Positions 8,435-19,059 are shown, counted from the first letter of the stretch. The stretch: 64,000 bases of DNA from Bailinhaonella thermotolerans (GCF_003594875.1 NZ_QZEY01000005.1:186001-250000), one strand, 5' to 3'. A program made the numbers and translations. Notes: a model not told the origin generated them from the letters alone.

Positions 8435-11400
8435 CTACGCGCGGCTGGGCACGTTCAAGGCCACCACCCCCACGACGTACGCGTCCCGCCTCGTCGTCAG
8501 CCGCAGCCTCGGATCGGGTCCGAGCCGGGCCGAGAAGGCGTCCACGTCCACCCCCGGCGTCAGCGGCGCGCGCACCGCGCCCGCCGACGAGCCGTCGAAC
8601 ACGTTCCCCGCGTCGCGGTCCCCCGTGTACGGCCGCAGCGCGCGCCCGCCGAGCAGCACCCGGTCCCCGGGCAGGTCCGCGTCGCCCTCCCAGGCGACCA
8701 CCGAGAGCCGGGCGGGCAGCGCGGCCGGCCGCAGCGCCCCGAGGGGCACGTCGAGCCGGTGCCGCCGCTGGTTCACCCCGCGCGCCCCCGACAGCACCAT
8801 GGACCTGCCGTACGGCGCCGCCGCGTCCTCGGCCACGACCACGAGGCTCCACCCGGCGTAGCGCGAGGTCCCGCCGCGGCCCGCCGCGTCCGCCGCCCAC
8901 CAGGTGCCCGGCCCCTTCTCCCGGACCAGCGCGGTGACGTCGGCGAACGCCTGGTAGGCGGGCCCGCCGGGCAGGTCGCCGCGTTCCACCGCGTCGGCGT
9001 GGACGCGGCGGTACCCGCCCCGGGGACCGCGCAGCCGGATGTCCGGGACCCGGGTGCTGCCCGACCAGAACAGCCCGGCCCAGCGCACCGACCTGCGTCC
9101 GGGCAGCACGACGCGCGCGGCGCTGGAGCTGCCGGTCGAGGCATCCTCGTCCAGGTCGACGGGCCGCATCTCCCACAGGTCGTTGTCCCGCCTGGCGCCG
9201 TTCCGCGAGCACCCGTGCGCGCGCTCGGGGCACGACAGCAGCGAGTTGCCCACCGCCCGCGTGATCAGCCGCCCGTCGGCCGCGAACCGCGCGCTCATCC
9301 CGTTCGCGCGCACGCCGTCGCGTCCCCGGGCGACCACCGGGGTGCCGTTCTCGCTCCGCAGCACGACGCGCGCGCCCCGGGACAGCGGCGCGTCCTCGGC
9401 CACGACGACCGGCAGGTACAGCGAGCTGGCCGACCCGGCCGCCAGCGGCCCGCGCGTGCACCGCACCCGCTCCCCCCGCTCGCGGCAGCTCCAGGTCACC
9501 GAGTCCACCATCGGGACGCCCCCGGCGATCCGCCCGAGCACGCCCGGCACCAGTCCCGTCCGCCCGCCGTCCGGCGCCGGTCCGGCCGGTCCTCCGCCCG
9601 GCGCAGGCCCGGTCCCGCCCGGCGTCAGCCCGGGCACCAGTCGGGGTGAGGCCGGCTCCGCGCCCGCCGGCGGTTCCGGCCGGTCCAGGGCGCTGGGAGC
9701 GGGCGTCCCCTCCGCCACCCCGGCGACGGGGGCGCTCTGCCGCACCACCCCCGGCGCGCCCGCCGTACGGCCCGGGCCCGCCGCCGCGGTCGCGCCGCCC
9801 GGCTCCCGGTCTCGCGCCGGGAGCGCGCCCGCGGCCCGGGACCGGGCGTCGTCCGGGCTCCTCTCCCTGGCGGCCCACCCGTGGCCGCCGCCGTGGCCGG
9901 GCCCCGCGTCCGAGCGCCACGCCGTACGGCCGGGGGCCTCGTCCTCTGGTGCCTCAGGCGTGTCCCCGGACAGGACGTCGCGGGCTGCGGCCTCGGCCTC
10001 GCCCAGGCCCCAGGGGTCCTCGGCGTCGGCGTGACCGGGGCCCGCGGAGTCCCGCCCGAGGAGCGGGAGGTCCGGGATCGGCGACGTGGAGCGGGAGCTC
10101 AGCGGGGCGCGGCCGGTGTTCGGGGGCGCGGCGGCCCCGCGCCGGTAGTCCACGCCCTCGGGCAGCTCGATCTCGGCCGTCAAGGGGGTCGAGGCCGCGT
10201 CCCCGGTGTTCGCCACGTGGACGCCGAGCAGGCCGGGGCGGGCGCGGACGAGGGAGCCGACCGGCTCGGCCTCGGCGCTCAGCCGTACGGTGCCGGCGCG
10301 GTGGATCGGAGTGGGGAGGACGGGGGTCGGCTCGGGCGGCGGGGGCGGCACGGCCCGGGGCGCCTCCGGGCTGGGGCGGGGCCGGGGCGAGAACGGGGAC
10401 GGGTGCTCGACGGGATCGGGGTCCGGGGTCTGGGGGGCGGGATGGGCCGCCGGGACGCGCGTGTCGGCCTCGGCCTCCGGCGGGTGCGGCAGCCCGGCGC
10501 GGTCGGAGACCAGGGCCAGGGCGACGGCGCCCGCGACCGCGACCGAGACGGCGGTCCCGGCGGCGGTGAGCCTGCGGTGCCGGGGGACGCGCAGCCACCA
10601 GTCCAGGGCCCCGGCCGCCGCGGCGCCCGCGCCCCTGCCGGGCTCGGCGAGCGCGGCGAGGTACGCCTGGAGCGCGGAGCCCGCGACGATGGGCCCGACG
10701 ACGGCGCGCAGGCACTCGTCCATGTCGGCGAGCTCCAGGTAGACGTCGCGGCAGGTCCCGCACGCGTCGAGGTGCTCGTCCACCGTGCGGGCGTCGCGCC
10801 TGGCCAGGCCCCCGCGGACGTAGGCGCCGAGCCGTTCGATCGTGGGCCGGCACGCCTGGCCGAGGGCGGCGGCCAGGTGCATCTGGAGGTACGCCTGCCG
10901 CATGCCCTCGCGGGCGCGGTAGGCGAGCGCGGCGACGCCGTTCGGGGCGAGGCCGAACAGCGGCGCGAGCTGGGCGGGCCTGGCGCGCTCGACCTCGGTG
11001 TGCCAGAGCACAGTGCGCCAGCGCTCGGGCAGCGAGTCGTAGGCGCGGGCGATCAGGGTGCGTTCCAGCCGCCGGACGGCCGGGTCGGCGAAGGGGTCGG
11101 CCTGGCCGAGCACGACGACGTCGCCGCTGGCCGGCCGCTCGGCGCTCCCCTCCCCCCGCTCGGCCCGCGACCTGTCGTGCACGACGTGCCGCATCGAGGT
11201 CAGGAGGTACGGCCGGAAGCCGTCCGACGGGCCGCCGCCCCGCCGGAGCAGGTCGAGCAGCCTCGCGAACGTCTCGGCGACGACGTCCTCGGCCTCCTCC
11301 GCCCGGACGAGCTGGCGGGCCAGGGCGCGGGCCGCGTCGACGTGGCGCTCGTAGAGCGCGGAATATGCCGTCGCCTCGCCCTCGCGCACGACCGCCATGA

Positions 11401-11446
11401 CGGCCGCGTCGCTCATGTCGGCGAGACGGGAAGAGCGCTTGCGCAT
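8435..11446 (-). CDS. ECF sigma factor fused to zinc-finger anti-sigma module, membrane helix and extracellular surface domain
   Basis: One 1003-residue frame. Residues 20-90 are sigma region 2 (LYERHVDAARALARQL, AEDVVAETFARLLDLL) and about 125-190 are region 4 with a helix-turn-helix (AQLAPLFGLAPNGVAALAYRA). Residues 220-245 carry a zinc-finger anti-sigma motif, H225-C229-C232 (EHLDACGTC). A single membrane helix lies at about 292-313. A Pro-rich stalk follows, then a DUF11-like beta domain (about 375-430), a second low-complexity stretch, and a C-terminal surface region (about 650-1003) with AGWSLVVVAED as in secreted adhesin-like modules. Predicted topology puts the sigma half inside and the surface half outside, so the sigma factor would be membrane-tethered and perhaps freed by proteolysis (inference). 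ATG is preceded by GAGGACACG. Large sigma fusions exist in actinomycetes, but this target is unknown. Confidence 0.85.
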   Translation of the reverse strand: MRKRSSRLADMSDAAVMAVVREGEATAYSALYERHVDAARALARQLVRAEEAEDVVAETFARLLDLLRRGGGPSDGFRPYLLTSMRHVVHDRSRAERGEGSAERPASGDVVVLGQADPFADPAVRRLERTLIARAYDSLPERWRTVLWHTEVERARPAQLAPLFGLAPNGVAALAYRAREGMRQAYLQMHLAAALGQACRPTIERLGAYVRGGLARRDARTVDEHLDACGTCRDVYLELADMDECLRAVVGPIVAGSALQAYLAALAEPGRGAGAAAAGALDWWLRVPRHRRLTAAGTAVSVAVAGAVALALVSDRAGLPHPPEAEADTRVPAAHPAPQTPDPDPVEHPSPFSPRPRPSPEAPRAVPPPPPEPTPVLPTPIHRAGTVRLSAEAEPVGSLVRARPGLLGVHVANTGDAASTPLTAEIELPEGVDYRRGAAAPPNTGRAPLSSRSTSPIPDLPLLGRDSAGPGHADAEDPWGLGEAEAAARDVLSGDTPEAPEDEAPGRTAWRSDAGPGHGGGHGWAARERSPDDARSRAAGALPARDREPGGATAAAGPGRTAGAPGVVRQSAPVAGVAEGTPAPSALDRPEPPAGAEPASPRLVPGLTPGGTGPAPGGGPAGPAPDGGRTGLVPGVLGRIAGGVPMVDSVTWSCRERGERVRCTRGPLAAGSASSLYLPVVVAEDAPLSRGARVVLRSENGTPVVARGRDGVRANGMSARFAADGRLITRAVGNSLLSCPERAHGCSRNGARRDNDLWEMRPVDLDEDASTGSSSAARVVLPGRRSVRWAGLFWSGSTRVPDIRLRGPRGGYRRVHADAVERGDLPGGPAYQAFADVTALVREKGPGTWWAADAAGRGGTSRYAGWSLVVVAEDAAAPYGRSMVLSGARGVNQRRHRLDVPLGALRPAALPARLSVVAWEGDADLPGDRVLLGGRALRPYTGDRDAGNVFDGSSAGAVRAPLTPGVDVDAFSARLGPDPRLRLTTRRDAYVVGVVALNVPSRA

Positions 11447-11534
11447 CGTGTCCTCGTGGTTGCGGAGAGTCGCGAGACAAATCTTTCCGCATCCTAGGGA
11501 GTGCCTAAACCGCAGGCCACGAAGGTGGTGACCG

Positions 11535-11548
11535 TAGACTGGGGAAAT
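11535..11548 (+). promoter_or_regulatory. Probable leaderless promoter -10 of pyrE
   Basis: TAGACT (11535-11540) lies 8 nt before the GTG chosen for pyrE, the spacing expected when transcription starts at the start codon. A purine run GGGGAAA in the same gap could instead serve as a ribosome site. Confidence 0.45.
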
Positions 11549-12085
11549 GTGAACCTACGTGAAGATCTTCTTGCCGAGATCAAGGCAAAGGCCATCGTCC
11601 ACGGGCGCGTGATCCTCTCTTCCGGCCAGGAATCCGACTATTACGTCGATCTGCGCCGGGTGACGCTCGACGGGGCCGCCGCGCCGCTGGTCGGGCAGGT
11701 CATGCTGGACCTGACCGCCGGGTGGGACTACGACGCGGTGGGAGGTCTCACGCTGGGCGCCGACCCGGTGAGCGCCGCGATGCTGCACGCGGCGGCGGCC
11801 CGCGGCGGGCGGCTGGACGCGTTCGTGGTCCGCAAGGCGGGCAAGGCGCACGGTCTCCAGCGCCGCATCGAGGGCCCGGACGTCCCGGGGCGGCGGGTCC
11901 TCGTGGTCGAGGACACCACGACCACCGGCGGTTCCCCCCTCACGGCCGTGGAGGCGCTGCGCGAGGCGGGCGCCGAGGTCGTGGGCGTGGCCACGATCGT
12001 GGACCGGGGCGCCGGCGACCGCTTCGCCGCCGAGGGCATCCCGTACCTCGCCGCCTACACCCTGGCGGACCTCGGCCTGGCCTGA
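11549..12085 (+). CDS. pyrE: Orotate phosphoribosyltransferase
   Basis: Makes orotidine 5'-phosphate from orotate and PRPP in de novo pyrimidine synthesis, in the cytosol. The PRPP-binding signature VLVVEDTTTTGGSP is present, together with the FVVRKAGKAHG region and the N-terminal SSGQESDYYVDLR substrate segment. At 178 residues it matches the usual actinobacterial length if the GTG at 11549 is used; an upstream ATG at 11501 would add 16 atypical residues. It stands alone, followed by a strong hairpin. In related actinomycetes it commonly neighbours dedA and fba, as it once did here. Confidence 0.95.
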   Translation: MNLREDLLAEIKAKAIVHGRVILSSGQESDYYVDLRRVTLDGAAAPLVGQVMLDLTAGWDYDAVGGLTLGADPVSAAMLHAAAARGGRLDAFVVRKAGKAHGLQRRIEGPDVPGRRVLVVEDTTTTGGSPLTAVEALREAGAEVVGVATIVDRGAGDRFAAEGIPYLAAYTLADLGLA

Positions 12086-12115
12086 CCTCGGCCCGGTCCG
12101 CCCGCGCCTCGCGGA

Positions 12116-12146
12116 AGCCCCCGTGTTCGCCGTGGACCCGGGGGCT
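12116..12146 (+). terminator. Rho-independent-type terminator after pyrE
   Basis: AGCCCCCG (12116-12123) pairs perfectly with CGGGGGCT (12139-12146) around a 15-nt loop, 30 bp after the pyrE stop, with CTTC following. Confidence 0.7.
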
Positions 12147-12285
12147 CTTCGCGCGCCGGGTCCCGCCGCGGGCTCATGCCGTACGCCAGGGGAGGGCGCG
12201 GCCGTCGCCGTACGGCAGCCGGGCCGGGCCGGCGGGAGGGCCGGGCCGGCGGCGTACCGCCGGGGAGGGTGGGCCCCGGGGCGGA

Positions 12286-12714
12286 TCAGGTGGAGCCGGG
12301 GCGGACGGAGAAGGTGTCCTTGCTGCCGGGTTCGCCCGGCGGGCGGCGCTGGCCGTTGACCTGGATCTCGACCGTGCCCGCGTCGCCGACGACGACGTCG
12401 AGCTCGGGTTCGATGAAGCCCATCTCCTCGCCCTTGGACATGTCGCGGTTCTGCAGGATGTCGCCGCCGGGGATCCGGACGAAGACCGCCGGGCAGATCT
12501 CCGCCACGCACCTGATCAGCAGGGTCTGCGGGGCGTTGGCGTTCTGGTTGGGCGAGGTGGCGACCGGCGGTGACGTGGGTTCTTCGCCCTTGGCGTTCAG
12601 GGAGTTGAACAGCGCCTTGGCGCCGACCACGACGAGAGCCAGCACGAAGAGCACCGCGAGGCCTGCGAGTACGAGGCGCGCGATGCCCATGGGGTCGGAC
12701 CTGTGGCGTCCCAC
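12286..12714 (-). CDS. Small membrane-anchored protein of unknown function
   Basis: A 142-residue protein with a short basic N-terminus, one strong membrane helix (about 10-34, LVLAGLAVLFVLALVVVGAKAL), a Ser/Pro/Asn-rich linker and a C-terminal region (about 65-142) that should lie outside the membrane and contains two cysteines (IRCVAEICPAV), possibly a disulfide. I do not recognise the family. It is convergent with pyrE, and a remnant of a dedA gene lies just upstream in the same orientation. Confidence 0.75.
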   Translation of the reverse strand: MGRHRSDPMGIARLVLAGLAVLFVLALVVVGAKALFNSLNAKGEEPTSPPVATSPNQNANAPQTLLIRCVAEICPAVFVRIPGGDILQNRDMSKGEEMGFIEPELDVVVGDAGTVEIQVNGQRRPPGEPGSKDTFSVRPGST

Positions 12715-12735
12715 GGTGGGAGGATACCCGTTCTC

Positions 12736-12909
12736 TTACTGACCTGGGATTTCGAGACTCGCGGACCTGAGCGCACGCCGGGCGTGCCGCCGGTACTCGA
12801 GGATCTCGACGACGATCGGGATGACCGAGAGGATCACGATAACGGCTACACCCGGCAGGATGTAACGGTCGATGCGGGGGACTTTGAAGAGGGCGTCATC
12901 GACGGGAGC
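12736..12909 (-). pseudogene. C-terminal remnant of a DedA-family membrane protein gene
   Basis: Reading the minus strand from 12909 to the TAA at 12736 gives 57 codons that look like the last helix and basic tail of DedA/VTT proteins: a FKVPRIDRYILPG start, a hydrophobic VAVIVILSVIPIVVEIL helix and a RRHARRALR tail. An in-frame TAG (12910-12912) lies immediately upstream, there is no start codon at the front of the frame, and only 87 bp remain before fba, so the N-terminal 150 or so residues are gone. DedA genes commonly sit between pyrE and fba in actinomycetes (from memory), which supports decay in place. Confidence 0.65.
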
Positions 12910-12996
12910 CTACCCGCGCGCCGTGGCGGCTTTCCTCAACTGTGACTACTTCGCGATACTTGCGGTCAGCCGTACAGACGTCTTCGGGAGCGAGTC

Positions 12997-14016
12997 ATGC
13001 CTATCGCCACGCCAGAGGTATACGCCGAGATGCTCGACCGCGCCAAGGCGGGAGGGTTCGCCTATCCGGCCATCAACGTGACGTCGAGCCAGACGCTGAA
13101 CGCCGCGCTGCGTGGTTTCGCCGAGGCCGAGAGCGACGGGATCATCCAGGTCTCCACCGGCGGCGCCGAGTTCCTCTCGGGCGCGTCGGTGAAGGACATG
13201 GTGACGGGCGCGACGGCGCTGGCCGAGTACGCCCGGGTGGTGGCCAGGAACTACCCGGTCACCGTGGCGCTGCACACCGACCACTGTCCCAAGGACAAGC
13301 TCGACGGGTTCATGCGGCCGCTGATCCAGATCTCGCAGGAGCGCGTCGCCAAGGGCCTGGACCCGCTGTTCCAGTCGCACATGTGGGACGGCTCCGCCGT
13401 GCCCCTTGAGGAGAACCTCCAGATCGCGCAGGAGCTGCTGGAGCAGTGCGCGAAGGCGCGGATCATCATGGAGATGGAGATCGGCGTGGTCGGCGGCGAG
13501 GAGGACGGCGTCGTCGGGGAGATCAACGAGAAGCTGTACACCACCGCCGCGGACGCCCTGGAGACCGCCAAGGCCGTCGGCGTGGGCGACAAGGGCCGCT
13601 ACATGCTCGCCGCGACCTTCGGCAACGTGCACGGCGTCTACAAGCCCGGCCACGTGAAGCTGCGCCCGAGCGTGCTCAAGGAGATCCAGGAGGCGGTCGG
13701 CGCCGAGTACGGCAAGGACAAGCCGTTCGACCTGGTCTTCCACGGCGGGTCCGGCTCCGACCTGAGCGAGATCCACGAGGCGATCTCCTACGGCGTGGTG
13801 AAGATGAACATCGACACCGACACGCAGTACGCCTTCACCCGGCCGATCGCCGAGCACATGTTCCGCAACTACGACGGCGTGCTCAAGGTGGACGGCGAGG
13901 TCGGCAACAAGAAGCAGTACGACCCCCGGTCGTACGGCAAGGCCGCCGAGGCGGGCATGGCCGCGCGCGTGGCGCACGCCTGCGAGAACCTCAAGTCGGC
14001 CGGCACCAAGATGTAG
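12997..14016 (+). CDS. fba: Class II fructose-bisphosphate aldolase
   Basis: Zinc-dependent cleavage of fructose 1,6-bisphosphate to dihydroxyacetone phosphate and glyceraldehyde 3-phosphate in glycolysis and gluconeogenesis. The 339-residue length fits the class IIa family. Visible signatures are YPAINVTSSQ, ALHTDHCPKDKLDG with the metal-binding His and Asp, the FGNVHGVYKPG metal-ligand loop, HGGSGSDLSEI for phosphate binding, and MNIDTDTQYAFTRP. ATG is preceded by GGGAGCGAG. The next gene downstream is a DUF3151 protein and then purA, an order common in actinobacteria. Confidence 0.97.
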   Translation: MPIATPEVYAEMLDRAKAGGFAYPAINVTSSQTLNAALRGFAEAESDGIIQVSTGGAEFLSGASVKDMVTGATALAEYARVVARNYPVTVALHTDHCPKDKLDGFMRPLIQISQERVAKGLDPLFQSHMWDGSAVPLEENLQIAQELLEQCAKARIIMEMEIGVVGGEEDGVVGEINEKLYTTAADALETAKAVGVGDKGRYMLAATFGNVHGVYKPGHVKLRPSVLKEIQEAVGAEYGKDKPFDLVFHGGSGSDLSEIHEAISYGVVKMNIDTDTQYAFTRPIAEHMFRNYDGVLKVDGEVGNKKQYDPRSYGKAAEAGMAARVAHACENLKSAGTKM

Positions 14017-14043
14017 GACCGCCGGGCGACCGGCGAAGCACGA

Positions 14044-14059
14044 CCGGCGGAGTCGCCGG
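14044..14059 (+). terminator. Hairpin after fba
   Basis: CCGGCG-GAGT-CGCCGG forms a perfect 6-bp stem with a tetraloop 28 bp after the fba stop. The rest of the 233-bp gap to the next gene is GC-rich with no coding signal that I can see. Confidence 0.4.
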
Positions 14060-14249
14060 CGTCGCGGGGCCCCGGCGTGACGGCCACGGCGCGACCGCGC
14101 ACTCCGGCACCGGCGGCATCCGCGCGACATCGGAGGCACGTCGCGACGACCAGCGGCCCGGCGAGATCGGCGGGCCGCACGGAACGCCTGGCGGGGCGGC
14201 GGACGGGGCGACCCCCCGGCCGCCGCCCCTTCCCCTCAAGAGAGTGAGA

Positions 14250-16257
<2,008 letters not shown>

Positions 16258-16284
16258 TCGCCGCGCTCTCGGGGGAACTGCGTT

Positions 16285-17193
16285 TTGCGCGTCGAACTGC
16301 ACGGCCACCGGGGTGCCCGTGGCCTGCGTCCGGAGAACACGCTGCCCGGCCTCGTCCACGCCCTGGAACTGGGCGTGGACGCGCTGGAGATCGACGTGGC
16401 GATGACGGCGGACCGCTCCGTCGTCCTCACCCACGACCTCACGGTCTCCAGCGCCACCAGCCAGGACACGGGTCCCGCCTTCCGGGGGGACCCGAAGTTC
16501 CCGTACGTCGGGCGGCCGGTGGCCGAACTGTCGCTGGCCCAGCTCCGCACCCTGGAGTGCGGTGTACGGCTCAAGCCCGACCCGTTCGTGGCCACGCACC
16601 TCGACATGCCCGGCACCCGCATGCCCACCCTCGGCGCCGCCCTGGGCCTCCTGGCGGCCCTTGAGGCGGACGGAGTGCGCATCAACGTCGAGCTCAAGTC
16701 CGACCCGTCGGTGCCCTGGCTGTCCCCGGACCCGTTCGAGTTCACCGAGCTGGTCGTCGCCGAGCTCGAACGCCACGGGCGGCGCGGCCCGGACGCCGCC
16801 ATCCTCAGCTTCGACTGGCGCGTCCTGTCGGCCGCCCGTTCCCTGGCCCCCGCGATGCAGCGCTACGCCCTGATCGAGGAGCAGGGCCTGGAGCCGGGCA
16901 CGCCCTGGCTGGGCGGCCTGCACCTGGACGACTTCGACGGAGACGTCGCGGCCGCCGCCGCGGAGATCGGCGCGACCACCCTCTCCCCCGAACACGTCCT
17001 GGTCACCTCGGAACTGATGGCCCGGGCCCACGCCCAGCGCCTCCCGGTGGTCGCCTGGACCGTGAACGAACCGGACGAGGCCGAGCGCCTCATCTCCCTG
17101 GGCGTGGCCGGCATCGTCACCGATTACCCCAACAGGATGCGCCACGTCCTCGAATCCCGGGGCCTCCCCGCCCCCCAGCCCATCCGCCGCTGA
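16285..17193 (+). CDS. Glycerophosphodiester phosphodiesterase
   Basis: Hydrolyses glycerophosphodiesters to glycerol 3-phosphate and an alcohol. The 302-residue GDPD barrel shows the catalytic HGHRGARGLRPENT segment (general acid/base His, substrate Arg, metal Glu), EIDVAMTAD with metal ligands, THDLTV with the second His, and the late VVAWTVNEP and GVAGIVTDYP strands. No signal peptide is evident, so it is probably cytoplasmic. TTG start with GGGGGAACTG upstream. It begins 27 bp after purA and may be cotranscribed with it. Confidence 0.93.
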   Translation: MRVELHGHRGARGLRPENTLPGLVHALELGVDALEIDVAMTADRSVVLTHDLTVSSATSQDTGPAFRGDPKFPYVGRPVAELSLAQLRTLECGVRLKPDPFVATHLDMPGTRMPTLGAALGLLAALEADGVRINVELKSDPSVPWLSPDPFEFTELVVAELERHGRRGPDAAILSFDWRVLSAARSLAPAMQRYALIEEQGLEPGTPWLGGLHLDDFDGDVAAAAAEIGATTLSPEHVLVTSELMARAHAQRLPVVAWTVNEPDEAERLISLGVAGIVTDYPNRMRHVLESRGLPAPQPIRR

Positions 17194-17385
17194 AACCCCC
17201 GGCTCCCGCCGCCCCGGGGATCGCGGCCGGCTCGCCCGGGGGATCCCCCCGGAGCGACCCCCGAACACGGCGATTCCACCCGCGCGAGCCTTCGGCGGCT
17301 GCCCGACGTGCCGAGCTCCTCACGGCACGCCTTCTCGGCGTGATCTCTCCCGGCGCGGCTCCTCGCGGGGGTCCTTCCTCGCGGT

Positions 17386-17430
17386 GATCATGCGGTTTCA
17401 AGCACGCGGTGGGATTGAAACCGCATGATC
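17386..17430. terminator. Bidirectional terminator with perfect 16-bp stem
   Basis: GATCATGCGGTTTCAA (17386-17401) is perfectly complementary to TTGAAACCGCATGATC (17415-17430) with a 13-nt loop. It lies between the convergent phosphodiesterase and corA genes and can serve both strands. Upstream of it, 17194-17385 holds only GC-rich sequence without a gene. Confidence 0.8.
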
Positions 17431-17476
17431 GGCGTGAGGCTGGGAGCCGGGGGCGGGGCGCCGGGGCGGGACGGGG

Positions 17477-18553
17477 CTAGAGCCAGCCGTTGCGGCGGAA
17501 GCCCCGGTAGAGGAGGGCGCAGGCCACGATCATGATGCCCAGCACCATGGGGTAGCCGAAGGTCCACTTGGTTTCGGGCATGTGGTCGAAGTTCATGCCG
17601 TAGATGCCGGCGACCATGGTGGGCACGGCGATGATGGCGACCCAGGCGGAGATCTTGCGCATGTCCTCGTTGGCGATGGCGTTGGACTGCGCCAGGGTCG
17701 CCTGGAGGATGGAGTTGCAGAGCTCGTTGGAGGAGTCGATCTGCTCCCGCACGCGGACGAGGTGGTCTTCCACGTCGCGGAAGTAGTCGCGCATGTCGCT
17801 GGGGACCAGGCGGCGGATCGTGAGCTGGCGGAGGGGCGCCGTCAGCGGGGCCACGGCGCGCTTCATCTCGATCAGCTCGCGCTTGAGCTGGTAGATGCGG
17901 CCGATGTCGCTGCTGCGCATGTCGGCGAAGACGGTCGCCTCGACGTCCTCCAGCTCGGTCTGCATCGCGTCGGAGACCGTGAGGTAATCGTCCACGACGT
18001 GGTCCGAGATCGCGTGGAGCACGGCCGCCGGGCCCATCTTGAGCAGGTCGGGGCTGCGCTCCAGACGCTGGCGGACCGGGCGCAGGTCGCAGTGGTCCCC
18101 GTGGCGTACGGTCACCACGAAGTCGGGGCCGAGGAAGGCCATGACCTCGCCGGTCTCGATCACCTCGCTGGTGGAGGTCAGCTCCTCGTGCTCGATGTAG
18201 CGCACGGTCTTGAGCACGACGAACAGCACGTCGTCGTAGCGCTCCAGCTTGGGGCGCTGGTGGGCGTGCACGGCGTCCTCGACGGCCAGCGGGTGCAGGC
18301 CGAACACCTCGGCGAGCTGCTCCAGCTCCTCGGCCTCGGGCGAGTGGAGGCCCACCCAGACGAAGGCGGAGTCGGACTTGCTCGCGCGGACGAGGTGAAT
18401 CGCCTCGGCGAGCCCGTCGGTGTCGAAGCGCAGACCGTCGATGTACGCGGCACAATCAATGAGCGAGGACCGGCACGGCGGCGCGGGCTGGGGCGCCGGC
18501 GCGGTGCGAGCGGTTCGCGAAAGCGGCTTGAAAAGCGTGATTCCCGGGCGCAT
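17477..18553 (-). CDS. corA: CorA-family magnesium/cobalt transporter
   Basis: The 358-residue protein has a long cytoplasmic alpha/beta N-terminal domain, an extended helix carrying the LERSPD to QSNAIANEDM region, and two C-terminal membrane helices. The first ends in the signature YGMNF, the loop continues as HMPETKW, and the tail is basic (RGFRRNGWL). CorA forms a pentameric Mg2+ channel in the inner membrane. ATG 18553 with AGGGAATCCCC upstream is preferred over a longer frame from 18691, whose N-terminus is Arg/Pro-rich and atypical. The roughly 230-bp upstream region is unusually long and contains an inverted repeat. Confidence 0.93.
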   Translation of the reverse strand: MRPGITLFKPLSRTARTAPAPQPAPPCRSSLIDCAAYIDGLRFDTDGLAEAIHLVRASKSDSAFVWVGLHSPEAEELEQLAEVFGLHPLAVEDAVHAHQRPKLERYDDVLFVVLKTVRYIEHEELTSTSEVIETGEVMAFLGPDFVVTVRHGDHCDLRPVRQRLERSPDLLKMGPAAVLHAISDHVVDDYLTVSDAMQTELEDVEATVFADMRSSDIGRIYQLKRELIEMKRAVAPLTAPLRQLTIRRLVPSDMRDYFRDVEDHLVRVREQIDSSNELCNSILQATLAQSNAIANEDMRKISAWVAIIAVPTMVAGIYGMNFDHMPETKWTFGYPMVLGIMIVACALLYRGFRRNGWL

Positions 18554-18660
18554 AGGGGATTCCCTTCTCGCCCGACCACGGAAAACGGCGCGCGAGCAGG
18601 GCTCAGCGCGGGGAGATTGCGGTCGGACGCCGATCTGAGGCGGTCGGAGTGCACACGGAG

Positions 18661-18678
18661 TACGTGCGCGAGCACGTA
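18661..18678. promoter_or_regulatory. Perfect inverted repeat upstream of corA
   Basis: TACGTGC-GCGA-GCACGTA, a 7-bp stem with a tetraloop, lies about 110 bp upstream of the corA start. It could be a regulator site or a leader hairpin. I could not match the region to the Mg2+ M-box consensus. Confidence 0.3.
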
Positions 18679-18798
18679 CTGCTGGGATCACCAGGATTCA
18701 TCCCGGACCACCTCCCATCCCACGTAGAGACCGCAAAGCCGTCTAACTCTACCACCACAGGTTTACCGCTATTGAGCGGTTCATGCATATGCGGGGCT

Positions 18799-19059
18799 TT
18801 GTCCACAGCGAGCGTACGCCCCGGCCCGCCGTCCACGAGCGCGTACGGCCTCAGCCCGCCGTCCACAGGACGCCGCCTTCAGGCCGCCGTCCACAGGCGC
18901 GTACGGCTTCAGCCTCCCGTCCACAAGGAGCCGGCTTCAGGTTCCCGTCCACAGGGGCGGCGGGCTTCAGGCGGGCGCCCACAGGGGTGGCGGGCTTCAG
19001 GCGGGCGTCCACAGGGGTGGCGGGCTTCAGGCGGGCGTCCACAGGGGCGCTGTGGACCG
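18799..19059. repeat. Ladder of nine DnaA-box-like 9-mers at 28-30 bp spacing
   Basis: Sites ending in TCCACA or a close variant occur at 18799 (TTGTCCACA), 18829 (CCGTCCACG), 18859, 18887, 18917, 18945 (each CCGTCCACA), 18975 (GCGCCCACA), 19005 and 19035 (GCGTCCACA), all in one orientation. An opposed CGGTCCACA lies at 19051-19059. TTGTCCACA is the preferred Streptomyces DnaA box. The last three units share a 30-bp repeat containing GGCGGGCTTCAGGCGGGCG. The stretch lies between corA and purD, and no gene is evident in it. Confidence 0.7.

Noticed and set aside
12703-12945. Plus-strand 80-codon frame rich in Asp
   Set aside because: It is the exact antisense register of the DedA remnant, and its acidic composition follows from that.
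18554-18780. Mg2+-sensing M-box riboswitch ahead of corA
   Set aside because: The leader is long enough, but I could not find the conserved M-box core; a covariance-model search (RF00380) would decide.
18799-19059. CRISPR array, because of the 30-bp period
   Set aside because: There are no unique spacers between identical repeats; the units are contiguous and diverged, and no cas gene is nearby.
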